A DNA stretch of 64,000 bases from Segatella copri (GTDB lineage Bacteria; Bacteroidota; Bacteroidia; Bacteroidales; Bacteroidaceae): assembly GCF_949820605.1 (NCBI RefSeq), contig NZ_CATKVU010000006.1, positions 1 to 64,000 of the forward strand, read 5' to 3'. Position numbers and translations under genes: made by a program. Below, in pieces: positions 1-9,190 of the stretch (position 1 is its first letter; each line of letters begins with the position of its first letter). Below the pieces are notes generated by a model. The model saw only the letters and a program-made list of their open reading frames with translations, did no database searches and was not told the origin of the DNA.

Positions 1-2
1 AG

Positions 3-458
3 ACCGTGAAGATTTACGAGCAGGGCAAGAAGTACTACGATGCGCTGAAGTCGGTGAACAACCTCGTCAAGGACGCACGCAAGGTGCAGCAGACCATCCT
101 CATGGTGGGCGACATCACGGACATCTACATCAACAACTACCAGAAGATGATGCACGATGACAATTTCTCCGTGGAGGAACTCTCCGCCATCGGCTTCGGC
201 TACACCAAACTGCTGGAGGAAAGCAACGATGTGCTGACAGAACTGAAGAATGTGGTGAACATCACGACCCTTTCCATGACGGACAAGGAGCGAATGGACG
301 TGGTGGAACGCTGCTACTCGAAGATGAAGCGTTACCGCAATCTCGTGAGCTATTATACCAACAAGAACATTTCCGTGAGTTATCTGCGTGCCAAGAAGAA
401 AAACGACCTCGACCGCATTATGGGACTCTACGGCAAGTCAAACGAGAAATACTGGTAG
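3..458 (+). CDS. traI: Conjugative transposon protein TraI (DUF4141 family), 3' part
   Basis: The frame is open to the left edge, so the gene begins outside the window. A GTG at 6 could be read as a start, but nothing suggests initiation there. About 151 C-terminal residues are visible, whereas the family is normally around 200, so the signal peptide and first domain are missing. The visible part is helical and charged (YYDALKSVNNLVKDARKVQQ near the top, KMKRYRNLVSYYTNKNISVSYL near the end). Members are thought to be periplasmic or envelope parts of the Bacteroidetes type IV secretion channel. traJ starts 3 bases after its stop, so the two are probably cotranscribed. The family assignment rests on sequence recall and on its position before traJ. 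Confidence 0.85.
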   Translation, partial: TVKIYEQGKKYYDALKSVNNLVKDARKVQQTILMVGDITDIYINNYQKMMHDDNFSVEELSAIGFGYTKLLEESNDVLTELKNVVNITTLSMTDKERMDVVERCYSKMKRYRNLVSYYTNKNISVSYLRAKKKNDLDRIMGLYGKSNEKYW

Positions 459-461
459 CCT

Positions 462-1475
462 ATGGATTTCGAGAATCTTCACCAGATACTGCGCTCCCTG
501 TATGACGAGATGATGCCGCTGTGTTCCGACATGACGGACATCGCCAAGGGACTTGCAGGACTTGGGGCGCTGTTCTATGTCGCCCTGAGGGTTTGGCAGT
601 CACTGTCAAGGGCAGAGCCGATAGATGTATTTCCGCTGCTCCGTCCGTTTGCCATCGGACTTGCCATCATGTTCTTCCCGACCATCGTGCTCGGTACGCT
701 CAACAGCGTGATGAGTCCCATCGTGCAAGGTACACATTCCATGTTGGAGACACAGACCTTCGACATGAATGAATACCGGGCGCAGAAAGACAAACTGGAG
801 TATGAGGCGATGAAACGCAATCCGGAAACTGCATACCTTGTAAGCAACGAGGAGTTTGACAAGCAGCTTGACGAACTCGGCTGGTCACCAGGCGACGTGG
901 TGACAATGGCAGGAATGTATGTGGAGCGTGGCATGTACAGCATGAAAAAGAGCATCCGTGATTTCTTCCGTGAACTGCTGGAGCTGCTGTTCCAAGCCGC
1001 TGCACTGGTCATAGACGTGCTGAGGACATTCTTCCTCATTGTCCTGTCCATCCTCGGACCGCTTTGTTTCGCCATATCGGTATGGGACGGATTCCAGTCC
1101 ACGCTGACGCAATGGTTCTGCAGGTACATACAGATTTATCTCTGGCTACCCGTTTCGGACTTGTTCAGTACCATCCTTGCCAAGATACAGGTGCTGATGC
1201 TGCAAAACGACATCGAGGCATTGCAGAACGATCCGAACTTTTCCATTGAGGCAAGCAACGGTGTTTACATCGTTTTCCTCATCATCGGAATCATCGGTTA
1301 CTTCACCATACCGACCGTGGCGGGATGGATCATACAGGCAGGTGGCGGCATCGGCAACTACAACCGGAACGTGAACACGGCAGGCTCACTGGGCGGAAGC
1401 ATTGCAGGAGCAACGGCTGGAAATGTGGCAGGACGTGCCGGAAGGCTCATCAAGAGCGGATTTAAGAAAATATAG
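462..1475 (+). CDS. traJ: Conjugative transposon protein TraJ, polytopic inner-membrane channel protein
   Basis: A 337-residue protein with several hydrophobic segments: about residues 30-50, 62-82, 180-215 and 265-295. The C-terminal tail is rich in Gly and Ala. This matches TraJ of CTnDOT-like elements, which occupies the VirB6-like position in the Bacteroidetes mating channel. Start: ATG 3 bases after the traI stop. The length is normal for the family and no frameshift is visible. It lies between traI and traK in the canonical order, which supports the assignment. The VirB6-like role is inference from topology and gene order. Confidence 0.92.
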   Translation: MDFENLHQILRSLYDEMMPLCSDMTDIAKGLAGLGALFYVALRVWQSLSRAEPIDVFPLLRPFAIGLAIMFFPTIVLGTLNSVMSPIVQGTHSMLETQTFDMNEYRAQKDKLEYEAMKRNPETAYLVSNEEFDKQLDELGWSPGDVVTMAGMYVERGMYSMKKSIRDFFRELLELLFQAAALVIDVLRTFFLIVLSILGPLCFAISVWDGFQSTLTQWFCRYIQIYLWLPVSDLFSTILAKIQVLMLQNDIEALQNDPNFSIEASNGVYIVFLIIGIIGYFTIPTVAGWIIQAGGGIGNYNRNVNTAGSLGGSIAGATAGNVAGRAGRLIKSGFKKI

Positions 1476-1505
1476 TCATTCATGAACAATACAACGAAAA
1501 GAAAA

Positions 1506-2129
1506 ATGGAATTCAAGTCATTGAAGAATATCGAGACCTCGTTCAGGCAGATACGCCTGTTCTGCATCGTCCTCGTCATCGGTTGCGCTGTTGTCGCAAT
1601 ATGTTCGGTGGTGTTCGCATTCAGATTTGCGGAGAAGCAACGCGAGAAGATATACGTCCTTGATGGAGGCAAGTCGCTGATGCTCGCCCTCTCGCAAGAC
1701 CTCTCACAGAACAGACCTGCCGAGGCAAGGGAACACGTGAGACGCTTTCATGAGCTGTTCTTTACGCTATCTCCCGAAAAGAGCGCCATCGAGCACAACG
1801 TGAAACGAGCCTTGCTGCTGGCAGACAAGAGCGCATACAACTATTACCAGGACTTTGCGGAGAAAGGTTTTTACAACAGACTCATCGCGGGAAACATCAA
1901 CCAGTCGCTGCAAGTTGACAGCGTGGTCTGTAACTTTGATAACTACCCTTATCAAGCCAAGACCTACGCACGGCAGGTGATACTCCGAGAGAGCAATGTG
2001 ACGGAGAGAAGTCTTGTCACCGTATGCAGGTTGGTGAACGCCACACGCTCCGACGACAACCCGAATGGTTTTACCATTGAAGGTTTCACCATTGTGGAGA
2101 ACAGGGACATCAGTACAGTAGAACGATAA
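1506..2129 (+). CDS. traK: Conjugative transposon protein TraK
   Basis: About 207 residues. One membrane segment lies near residues 20-40 (IRLFCIVLVIGCAVVAICSV), followed by a soluble domain that would face the periplasm and contains EAREHVRRFHELFFTLSPEK, typical of TraK. The topology, a short cytoplasmic tail, one helix and a periplasmic domain, suits a VirB8-like assembly factor (inference). An in-frame ATG at 1482 would add eight residues. The ATG at 1506 is preferred because the sequence MEFKSLKNIE is how I recall family members beginning. Neither start has a strong ribosome binding site. The downstream traL starts 11 bases after the stop. Confidence 0.9.
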   Translation: MEFKSLKNIETSFRQIRLFCIVLVIGCAVVAICSVVFAFRFAEKQREKIYVLDGGKSLMLALSQDLSQNRPAEAREHVRRFHELFFTLSPEKSAIEHNVKRALLLADKSAYNYYQDFAEKGFYNRLIAGNINQSLQVDSVVCNFDNYPYQAKTYARQVILRESNVTERSLVTVCRLVNATRSDDNPNGFTIEGFTIVENRDISTVER

Positions 2130-2140
2130 AAATAGCAAGA

Positions 2141-2431
2141 ATGGAAAATCCGATAAAGACAATCCAAGAAAAGGTGAATGGTATGAAGGGAAGACTGCGT
2201 GACAGGCTGGATTCCCTTCCGCCAAGGGTGAGACTGAAAGTCGTGCTCGTCATGTTCGGCTTGTTTGCCCTCTGTAGCCTTTACATGATAGGTTCAGCCA
2301 TCATCAACTTTGGAAACGGCAAGACCTCAAATATAGAGGTTGAGCATATTGAGAGTGTAAAGTTGCCCACCGACAAGGGGCAGCAAGTGACCAACCAAAA
2401 TGAATTGACACATGGAGAAGGAGAAGAATGA
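2141..2431 (+). CDS. traL: Small conjugative transposon protein TraL (DUF3989-like)
   Basis: A 96-residue protein with a basic N-terminal part and one membrane helix at about residues 33-52 (VVLVMFGLFALCSLYMIGS), followed by a short polar tail. Its size, topology and place between traK and traM fit the small TraL/DUF3989 component of CTnDOT-like transfer regions. Its last 20 bases overlap the start of traM, which implies translational coupling. No enzymatic motif is present. Its function beyond membership of the transfer apparatus is not known to me. Confidence 0.8.
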   Translation: MENPIKTIQEKVNGMKGRLRDRLDSLPPRVRLKVVLVMFGLFALCSLYMIGSAIINFGNGKTSNIEVEHIESVKLPTDKGQQVTNQNELTHGEGEE

Positions 2432-3755
2432 CAAGGTGGAGCCGGATAAGGCTCCAAAGGAAAAGAAGCCTTTGACAGAGGAACAGCGTATCAAGCGCAA
2501 CAAGATGATAGCCATACCGTGCATGTGTCTCGTCTGCGCATTGGTGTTATGGCTCATCTTCAAGCCGTCGGCATCAGAGGGTGAGAAAGGCAGCAAGGGA
2601 TTCAACATGGAAATGCCTGATGCGGAGAAGACTGATGTGGAGGCGGACAAGCGTAAGGCATACTCCAAGGAGGATCTTGCCAACAAGCAAAAGGAAAAAA
2701 GCAGAGCAATGAACACTCTTGGTGAGTACATGCCAGGCATTGATTCGACAGCATCCGGTCAAGGCAAGGATTTTGACCTGATGCAGTCTGGGCAGCAGCC
2801 AACAAAGGAAGAAAGGAAAGAGGCGGATGCCATCCGCTCGTCTGCCGAGGCATACCAAACCTTGAACACGACCTTGGGCGGTTTCTATGAACAGCCACAG
2901 CAAGGGGGAAGCAGCGAAGATGCTGAGTTGAGGAAACGTCTTGACGAGCTGGAGGCAAGCATGATGCAGCAGGAAAACAAGCGTTCCAATATGGACGAGC
3001 AAGTCGCCCTTATGGAGAAGTCCTATCAACTTGCGGCAAAGTACATGCCTGGTGGAAATGCCAATGCGGCAAGTCCTTCATCGGCTGAAACAGCAACAGA
3101 GGAAAACAAGGAAGCTGTCACCAAGGGCAAGAAAGCCAAGGTTTCCTCTGTAAGGCAAGTGCAAAGGCGTGTGGTCTCGTCTTTGACCCGCCCCATGAGT
3201 AACGAGGAGTTTGTCGCCTCTTACTCGGAAAAGGCTTCGGCAAGGTTCAATACCGCCATCGGAAGAGGTGGTGTTTCCGACAAAAACACGATTTCTGCCT
3301 GCATCCACGGCAACCAGACCATAACGGACGGACAGGCAGTAAGGTTGAGACTGCTGGAAGCCATGCGTGTCGGCAATAGAGAGATACCACGAAATTCTGT
3401 CATTGTCGGAGTGGCACGATTGCAAGGCGAAAGGCTTTCCATAGCCTTGAAGTCCATTGAGCACAACGGCATGATTATCCCGATTGAGCTTGCCGTCTAT
3501 GACAATGACGGTCAGGAGGGCATCTTCATTCCGAAGTCGATGGAGGTTGACGCAGCCAATGAAGTCGGTGCCAACATGGGAAGCTCGCTGAACAGCAGCA
3601 TCAACATTTCCTCCAATGCCGGGGCACAGCTTGCCTCCGACTTGGGAAAAGGTGTCATACAAGGCGTGTCGCAGTATATCTCCAAGAAGATGCGTACCGT
3701 CAAGATACACCTGAAGGCTGGCTACAGGGTCATGCTCTACCAAGAGGAAGATTAG
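2412..3755 (+). CDS. traM: Conjugative transposon protein TraM
   Basis: A 447-residue protein. A charged cytoplasmic N terminus is followed by one membrane helix near residues 33-52 (MIAIPCMCLVCALVLWLIF). A long polar linker follows with a coiled-coil stretch around 165-205 (LRKRLDELEASMMQQENK). The C-terminal domain, from about 290, is Gly/Ser-rich and begins near SACIHGNQTITDGQAVRLRL. This layout matches TraM of Bacteroidetes elements, which is VirB10-like: an inner-membrane-anchored protein spanning the periplasm (role inferred from layout and order). It overlaps traL by 20 bases and precedes traN by about 60 bases. Confidence 0.92.
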   Translation: MEKEKNDKVEPDKAPKEKKPLTEEQRIKRNKMIAIPCMCLVCALVLWLIFKPSASEGEKGSKGFNMEMPDAEKTDVEADKRKAYSKEDLANKQKEKSRAMNTLGEYMPGIDSTASGQGKDFDLMQSGQQPTKEERKEADAIRSSAEAYQTLNTTLGGFYEQPQQGGSSEDAELRKRLDELEASMMQQENKRSNMDEQVALMEKSYQLAAKYMPGGNANAASPSSAETATEENKEAVTKGKKAKVSSVRQVQRRVVSSLTRPMSNEEFVASYSEKASARFNTAIGRGGVSDKNTISACIHGNQTITDGQAVRLRLLEAMRVGNREIPRNSVIVGVARLQGERLSIALKSIEHNGMIIPIELAVYDNDGQEGIFIPKSMEVDAANEVGANMGSSLNSSINISSNAGAQLASDLGKGVIQGVSQYISKKMRTVKIHLKAGYRVMLYQEED

Positions 3756-3814
3756 CCGAAAGGCAACAACATTTATACCACTTAATCCAAAAGTTTAATT
3801 AAAAGCAAACCAAA

Positions 3815-4843
3815 ATGAAAAAGACAACAATCATGTTCGCCCTTATGCTGGGCGTAGCCTGCACTGCATCAGCGCAGAAGACAGGCAAGAAAAAAGCGCA
3901 GAAGTCTGTAAAGACTGAGCAAGTAAGCAATGTTTCTTCCGACCAGGAAGAGAAGCTGACCTTGACCAAGGAGGTGTATCCGCAGAAGGAAGAGAACAGC
4001 AACCTCTATCACGGCTTGACCAAGAAGTTGACCTTCGACCGCATGATTCCACCTCATGGTTTGGAAGTGACTTATGACAAGACGGTTCATATTCTCTTTC
4101 CTGCCTCTGTCAAGTACGTTGACTTGGGTTCAGAGGATTTGATAGCTGGCAAGGCGGACGGTGCGGAGAATGTTATCCGTGTAAAAGCAGCCGTGAAGAA
4201 CTTCAAGAAAGAGACCAATATGAGCGTCATCACGGAGAATGGCTCATTCTACACATTCAATGTGAAGTATGCCAAGGAACCGCTCATGCTCAATATCGAG
4301 ATGGCTGACTTCATCCATGACGGTGAGGCGGTGAACCGTCCGAACAATGCACAGGAGATTTATCTCAAGGAGTTGGGCAAGGAAAGTCCCATGCTGGTAC
4401 ACCTCATCATGAAGTCCATCCATAAGGAGAACAAGCGCAAGGTGAAGCACATCGGCAGCAAGCGTTTCGGAATCCAGTACCTTTTGAAGGGCATCTATGT
4501 ACACAGCGACTTGCTGTATTTCCACACAGAAATCAAGAACCAGAGCAACGTGCCGTTTGACGTGGACTATGTCACGTTCAAGGTGGTGGACAAGAAGGTG
4601 GCGAAGCGAACCGCCATTCAGGAGCAGGTGCTTCTTCCTGTCCGTGCCTACAACTATGTGGTGCGTGTGGCTGGCAAGAAAACGGAGCAGACGGTGTTCT
4701 GCTTGCCGAAATTTACCATTCCCGACGACAAGGAGCTTGTCGTGGAGATGAACGAGAAGGAAGGCGGTCGCCATCAGTCGTTTGTCGTGGAGAACAGCGA
4801 CTTGGTGCGAGCTTTGACAATCAACGAACTTAGCGTGAAGTAA
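3815..4843 (+). CDS. traN: Conjugative transposon protein TraN (DUF4138 family)
   Basis: A 342-residue protein with a Sec signal peptide (MKKTTIMFALMLGVACTASA, cleavage near residue 20). A Lys-rich linker and a beta-rich body follow, with the DUF4138-type segment TFDRMIPPHGLEVTYDKTVH. Such proteins are VirB9-like periplasmic or outer-membrane parts of the mating channel (inference from the architecture and from adjacency to traM). traO starts 3 bases after the stop. The length and reading frame look intact. Confidence 0.92.
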   Translation: MKKTTIMFALMLGVACTASAQKTGKKKAQKSVKTEQVSNVSSDQEEKLTLTKEVYPQKEENSNLYHGLTKKLTFDRMIPPHGLEVTYDKTVHILFPASVKYVDLGSEDLIAGKADGAENVIRVKAAVKNFKKETNMSVITENGSFYTFNVKYAKEPLMLNIEMADFIHDGEAVNRPNNAQEIYLKELGKESPMLVHLIMKSIHKENKRKVKHIGSKRFGIQYLLKGIYVHSDLLYFHTEIKNQSNVPFDVDYVTFKVVDKKVAKRTAIQEQVLLPVRAYNYVVRVAGKKTEQTVFCLPKFTIPDDKELVVEMNEKEGGRHQSFVVENSDLVRALTINELSVK

Positions 4844-4846
4844 CGG

Positions 4847-5428
4847 ATGAAAAGAAGAAACATTGCAATCATGGCGATGCTTGCCCTCACCGCAGGGCAG
4901 GCATTCGCCCAACGATGCCTTCCTCAGATGAAAGGCATCGAGGTGAAGGTCGGCATGGCTGACGGAGTATATAACGGCAAGAAGTCCTGCAAGGCTGGCT
5001 ATTATGCAGGTCTCGGACTTTCGAGCTATACCAAAGGTGGTGACAAGTGGACGTATGGGGCGGAATATCTGCAAGTACATCAGCCTTACCGTAACACTTC
5101 CGTTCCAATAGCACAAATGACGGGCGAGTTCGGTTATTCCTACAACTTCCTTTCCGACAACAGTAAGACGGTGCTGTTCTATATCGGAGGTACGGCACTG
5201 GCTGGCTATGAGTCCGTAAACTGGGGCAAGAGAACCATGTCGGACGGAGCGACCTTGCAGAACAAGGGAGCGTTTATCTATGGTGGTGCCGTGGCATTGG
5301 AAACGGAAATATACCTGTCGGATGCTATAGCTTTGACCGCTTCCGTTAAGGAAAGGCTTGTTTGGGGCAACAGCACGGGACATTTCCACACGCAGTTTGG
5401 CATCGGCATGAAGTTCATCATCAACTAA
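4847..5428 (+). CDS. traO: Conjugal transfer protein TraO
   Basis: A 193-residue protein with a signal peptide (MKRRNIAIMAMLALTAGQAFA). The body has alternating, aromatic and Gly-rich beta segments, for example YYAGLGLSSYTKGGDKWTYG, and ends in the aromatic/hydrophobic strand GIGMKFIIN. That ending is typical of a small outer-membrane beta-barrel. TraO family members sit between traN and traP in CTnDOT-like operons, as here. An outer-membrane location is inferred from the signal peptide and strand pattern. Confidence 0.88.
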   Translation: MKRRNIAIMAMLALTAGQAFAQRCLPQMKGIEVKVGMADGVYNGKKSCKAGYYAGLGLSSYTKGGDKWTYGAEYLQVHQPYRNTSVPIAQMTGEFGYSYNFLSDNSKTVLFYIGGTALAGYESVNWGKRTMSDGATLQNKGAFIYGGAVALETEIYLSDAIALTASVKERLVWGNSTGHFHTQFGIGMKFIIN

Positions 5429-5440
5429 AACAGTGAGCCT

Positions 5441-6310
5441 ATGGATATCAATGAAATCAAACAAGTGCCTATCGTGGACTTTCTCTATATTCTCGGCATT
5501 GAGCCTGTCAAGCACAAGGCTTCGGGACTTTGGTATCATGCGCCATACCGCAACGACCGCAATCCTTCGCTTCGGGTATCAACGGACAAGAATGTCTGGT
5601 ATGACTATGGCATCGCCAGAGGTGGTGACATCTTCAACCTCGCAGGGGAGTTCATCAACAGCAATGAGTTTGTGGCACAAGCCAAGTTCATATCTGAAAC
5701 GCTTGGTGGCAGTTTCCCGACATCGTTTCAGCATTATCAAAGAACAGAAGAAAAGGCTGTGAAGGCGAAAGGCAATCCCTTTAGTGATATTGTGGAAAAG
5801 GCATTGAGCCATCCTGCACTTCGGCAATACTTGCGTGAGCGTGGCATATCGGCTGACGTGGCGAGCCGTTTCTGCTGTCAGGTGGAATACCGATACAATG
5901 GCAAACAGTTCTTTGCTGTCGGTTTCAAGAACAACAGCGATGGCTACGAGATACGCAACCGCTTCTTCAAAGGTTGCGTGTCGCCAAAGGACGTCACTCT
6001 CATTGGCAGGAACAGCAACGTCTGCCATCTGTACGAGGGTTTTATGGATTTCCTCTCTGCCGTCATGCTCGGTATAGGTCGTGGTGAGGATCATATTATC
6101 CTCAATTCGGTGGCTAATATGCAAAAGGTGCATCATCTTTTAGATGGCTATGCACAAGTGTATTGTCACTTGGACAATGACGAAGCTGGCGAGAATGCCT
6201 GTGTCGAACTGCAAAAGCGATATGGCGATAAGTTCATTGACCATTCGCATCTATACACAGGTTACAAGGACTTGAACGAGTACCTGATGAGCCATAAGAC
6301 AAGAAAGTAA
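5441..6310 (+). CDS. traP: TraP, primase-like protein with degenerate CHC2 region and Toprim domain
   Basis: A 289-residue cytoplasmic protein. The N-terminal 90 residues resemble the CHC2 zinc-binding domain of DnaG primases (SGLWYHAPYRNDRNPS, then YDYGIARGGDIFNLAGEF), but the metal-binding cysteines are absent, so the finger is probably degenerate. A Toprim-like region follows from about residue 190: VCHLYEGFMDFLSA holds the acidic Glu, and CHLDNDEAGENA holds the DxD-like pair. TraP presumably primes the transferred strand in the recipient (inference). The gene follows traO by 12 bases. No nucleic-acid polymerase motif beyond Toprim is visible. Confidence 0.88.
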   Translation: MDINEIKQVPIVDFLYILGIEPVKHKASGLWYHAPYRNDRNPSLRVSTDKNVWYDYGIARGGDIFNLAGEFINSNEFVAQAKFISETLGGSFPTSFQHYQRTEEKAVKAKGNPFSDIVEKALSHPALRQYLRERGISADVASRFCCQVEYRYNGKQFFAVGFKNNSDGYEIRNRFFKGCVSPKDVTLIGRNSNVCHLYEGFMDFLSAVMLGIGRGEDHIILNSVANMQKVHHLLDGYAQVYCHLDNDEAGENACVELQKRYGDKFIDHSHLYTGYKDLNEYLMSHKTRK

Positions 6311-6334
6311 CAATCATTCAAAAACATCAAGACA

Positions 6335-6817
6335 ATGAAGAAGAACAATAAAATCAAGAAATCAGTGAGCGTATTGGCATTCCTTTTCGTGTGTGCCGTG
6401 TCGGTAATCCTTTCATCGTGCAGCGATGAGCTGGACATTCAGCAGTCGTATCCTTTCAAGGTGGAGACGATGCCTGTGCCAAAGGACATTGTGCGTGGAC
6501 AGACCGTTGAAATCCGCTGCGAGTTGAAGGCGGAGGGAAAGTTTGACGGCACCATCTATACCATCCGCTATTTTCAGCATGACGGAAAAGGCTCGTTGAG
6601 AATGGAGAACGGAACGGTGTTCCAACCAAACGACCGCTATCTGTTGGAGAACGAGAAGTTCCGTCTTTACTATACCTCGGCAAGCACGGAGACACAGACG
6701 CTGACAGTGGTGGTGGAGGACAACTTCGGCAAGTCATACGAAGTGGAGTTCAACTTCAACGATACTGATGAGGAGGAAGAGTTTGCGAGAAGTGCCAACA
6801 AACTCGGTAGCGTATGA
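6335..6817 (+). CDS. traQ: TraQ-like lipoprotein (DUF3872)
   Basis: A 160-residue protein with a hydrophobic N terminus ending in a lipobox (VSVILSSCSDELDI), so it is probably lipidated at the Cys near residue 29. The body has an Ig-like beta pattern (MPVPKDIVRGQTVEIRCELK; DGTIYTIRYFQHDGKGSLRM), typical of the TraQ/DUF3872 family. It lies directly after traP, and its stop overlaps the next start by 4 bases, which indicates coupling to the lysozyme gene. It is the last named gene of the canonical tra order. Confidence 0.88.
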   Translation: MKKNNKIKKSVSVLAFLFVCAVSVILSSCSDELDIQQSYPFKVETMPVPKDIVRGQTVEIRCELKAEGKFDGTIYTIRYFQHDGKGSLRMENGTVFQPNDRYLLENEKFRLYYTSASTETQTLTVVVEDNFGKSYEVEFNFNDTDEEEEFARSANKLGSV

Positions 6818-7299
6818 GGTTGATGATATTGTTAGCCTTGCTTCTTGTATCGGGCAGCTTGTCTGCCCAGACGCAAGGGGCGATAAAGCGAGTTCGTCAT
6901 GTGTCACGTTTTGAGTTGGCTGTCGCCTGCATCAAGAAGTACGAGGGTCTGCACGGACCGAAGCATCATCCTTATGTCGGATATGGGCACAAGCTGTTGC
7001 CTGGCGAGCGGTTTTCTCCAAGAATGACGGAACGGCAAGCCGATGCATTGCTGCGCTCTGACCTCAGAAAGCTCTGCGCCATGTTTCGTGACTTCGGTCG
7101 TGACTCGCTGCTCTTGGCTGCACTTGCCTACAATGTGGGATGTGGAAAGGTGATGAAAAGCCGGATGTATGCCAAGATGCGAAGTGGCAACAGAAACATC
7201 TATCGTGACTATGTGGACTTCAAAAGGTGGAACGGAAAGATAGTGCCTTCCATCGAGCGAAGAAGAAAAATGGAGTATCTGCTCTTGTTTACTCCATAG
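6814..7299 (+). CDS. Exported lysozyme-like muramidase of the transfer region
   Basis: A 161-residue protein with a signal peptide (MRLMILLALLLVSGSLSAQ). The mature part resembles phage-type lysozymes of family GH24: KKYEGLHGPKHHPYVGYGHK contains a Glu in the usual catalytic position and the GYGH turn, and LAALAYNVGCGKV matches the core helix. Such enzymes open the peptidoglycan locally so that the mating channel can be assembled. It overlaps traQ by 4 bases and ends the plus-strand transfer operon. The GH24 assignment is from motifs only. Confidence 0.85.
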   Translation: MRLMILLALLLVSGSLSAQTQGAIKRVRHVSRFELAVACIKKYEGLHGPKHHPYVGYGHKLLPGERFSPRMTERQADALLRSDLRKLCAMFRDFGRDSLLLAALAYNVGCGKVMKSRMYAKMRSGNRNIYRDYVDFKRWNGKIVPSIERRRKMEYLLLFTP

Positions 7300-7317
7300 T
7301 ATAAGGTTTTATAAAAT

Positions 7318-7350
7318 AGGACAGTCCTTTTGATTGGGGGCTGTCCTTTG
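7318..7350. terminator. Hairpin terminator between the convergent tra operon and pcfJ
   Basis: A 10-bp inverted repeat (AGGACAGTCC / GGGCTGTCCT, one G-U pair) with a 10-base loop, followed on the plus strand by T-rich DNA. It lies 18 bases after the lysozyme stop and before the pcfJ-like stop at 7468, so it could terminate the tra operon. Confidence 0.7.
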
Positions 7351-7467
7351 TTCTTTGCAAGCATCGCAGATAAGGAAAAGACGGTTTCTTTGCCACTTTC
7401 TTTTCCGCTCCTCGGCTCAAGAAAGAAAGTGGCGGAACGAATTTTCATCGCTCCGCCGATATGGATT

Positions 7468-8745
7468 TCATGTCGTTGCAACCATACGCTGCTCTATAAG
7501 TCTTGCATTGCTGTTCACCAAGTTGATGATGTCAGCATGGTGCTCGGTATCCTTATTCTGTAGTCCGTGGCATTGTACGACTTTCATCTGTTCGAGTGAA
7601 AACTCCACGGTCTCAACCCTTTGTTCGGCTATTCTTGCAGAGAAGATGATGCAGTCGGGATTGAGTGAATAGTTTGTACCGCTGCCTACGCAATGATGCA
7701 TCGCCTTGCCCTCAAGAACGTGCTCCCTGACGCTTTCAAGCATTCTCACCACGATATTGCCGTCCGTGAACATCAAACCGAAGAAACGGCTCTTCATTTC
7801 CTTGAACTTGTCCTCGTTCTTCAATGCCTTGCGTATCTCCTCCTCGGTACGCTCCTTTTCTTTCTTTGCTCTGATTTTCTCGGATATTCTGTCGTGCTCG
7901 GCTTCAAGGTTGTCGGGGCAAATGTAATGTGGACTTCTGATGTCCTTGCCCATTTCTACCAACATACAGATGTAGTCCGCCCATTTGCCGATGTCTGTAA
8001 TAAGGTAATGGTTGCGGTTGGCTATCTTGTAGGCATTCCAACAAGTTTCCAAGTGCCGTGGGTGGTCTATGAAGTGGCGGACGTGTCCGTAACGACATTG
8101 CTTCATCATTGTTTCGATGCGGTGGTCTGTCAGCATCGCCTTGAACAATGTAAGCGGTTCGATGCCGTGAAACGCTCCGTCAAAGCCGTTGCGCCATATC
8201 TGAGGAATGACTTTCATATCGGGGCAGACCGGAAATGAAGCAATATGCTGATAGGTGGTGTTGTCCTTGCGCAGTTCAATGTCGGAGTCGTAGCAGAACG
8301 TGTCCATATAGATACCCATTGTGCGCTTGCGTGCCATAACCTCCACCTTGCCTTTCTCGTTCATCCAATAGCGTGCCACCTCCCAACAATAAATGTCTGC
8401 CTTTTGTCCCTTGCGGTAATAGGCTTTCATCTGAAATGCTCGCATAAGTTGCAGTTCCTTGCGCTCGGTGAGTACACTGAAATAGGTAGAAGACATTGCC
8501 TTCTGTCGCTTGGTGCGCTGCACTTCCAACTTTGCCTTACACTTCGGGCAGACACATTTGTCCGCATCCTCGTCCGTAGTCCAAGTGTGTCCGCAGTCCA
8601 TGCAGGTGGTCTGTCCGTGTTTCAACTGAAAGGCATAGTGGTCAAGGCATTCACGGAATGCCCATTGCATTTGCGCTCCCTTGATAGGTCGTAACCCCTT
8701 GTTTGAGGTTACGACTTGCTTCTGATATTTCGTTCTTGGTTTCAT
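7468..8745 (-). CDS. PcfJ-like protein of conjugative elements
   Basis: A 425-residue protein. Near residues 48-72 are two CxxC pairs (TCMDCGHTW, CVCPKCKAK), which form a zinc ribbon. The C-terminal half has the PcfJ-type segment VREHVLEGKAMHHCVGSGTNY followed by IFSARIAEQRVETVEFSLEQ. PcfJ proteins are found in many Gram-positive and Bacteroidetes mobile elements. Their molecular role is not established to my knowledge. The start overlaps the pcfK-like stop by 4 bases (8742-8745), so the two are translationally coupled and convergent to the tra operon. Confidence 0.85.
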   Translation of the reverse strand: MKPRTKYQKQVVTSNKGLRPIKGAQMQWAFRECLDHYAFQLKHGQTTCMDCGHTWTTDEDADKCVCPKCKAKLEVQRTKRQKAMSSTYFSVLTERKELQLMRAFQMKAYYRKGQKADIYCWEVARYWMNEKGKVEVMARKRTMGIYMDTFCYDSDIELRKDNTTYQHIASFPVCPDMKVIPQIWRNGFDGAFHGIEPLTLFKAMLTDHRIETMMKQCRYGHVRHFIDHPRHLETCWNAYKIANRNHYLITDIGKWADYICMLVEMGKDIRSPHYICPDNLEAEHDRISEKIRAKKEKERTEEEIRKALKNEDKFKEMKSRFFGLMFTDGNIVVRMLESVREHVLEGKAMHHCVGSGTNYSLNPDCIIFSARIAEQRVETVEFSLEQMKVVQCHGLQNKDTEHHADIINLVNSNARLIEQRMVATT

Positions 8746-9167
8746 AACGTGTCGAATAATGATGGTTGGTGTACTTCTGTTTCCGTTCTCTGTGAGGTGC
8801 GCTTGGCGGTATCTCTGTTACGCATCTTGTTCATCTGCTCTTGCTGATATTGGCGGATGGCTTCCTGTCTTGCCTGTGCCTTCTCCTCCTCTGTGAGTTC
8901 GATGTGGTGGTTAACAGACACTTGGCAGTTCAATGGTTTTCCTACCTCGATGTCCTTCTCCTCGTAGTAGTGGATGGCTTGCCCATATATCTCGTCATCG
9001 CAAAAGCCGTTGCAACCGCTCTTCTGTACCCAATTAAGGATATAGGTGACGCAATCGTCTATGTTCTTGTCGGGGTTGTCATACTTGGCTGCAAAGAGTT
9101 CGTCCTCCATAGCACGCTCCTCCAAATAGGATTGTATGGTTCTCTTGAAATATTCTGTAGTGTTCAT
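8742..9167 (-). CDS. PcfK-like protein
   Basis: A 141-residue acidic, helical protein (MNTTEYFKRTIQSYLEERA; DDCVTYILNWVQKSGCNGF). The C-terminal part is Gln/Arg-rich and ends in PSLFDTL. It matches the PcfK-like family that pairs with PcfJ on conjugative elements. It overlaps the pcfJ-like gene by 4 bases, which strengthens both calls. The short C-terminal SLFD motif resembles a sliding-clamp-binding peptide, but that is speculation. Confidence 0.83.
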   Translation of the reverse strand: MNTTEYFKRTIQSYLEERAMEDELFAAKYDNPDKNIDDCVTYILNWVQKSGCNGFCDDEIYGQAIHYYEEKDIEVGKPLNCQVSVNHHIELTEEEKAQARQEAIRQYQQEQMNKMRNRDTAKRTSQRTETEVHQPSLFDTL

Positions 9168-9190
9168 GTCTGATGTTGTTAAAGGGGTTG

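Noticed and set aside
4244..5539. 431-residue minus-strand open frame opposite traN and traO
   Set aside because: His/Leu-rich shadow of well supported transfer genes on the other strand.
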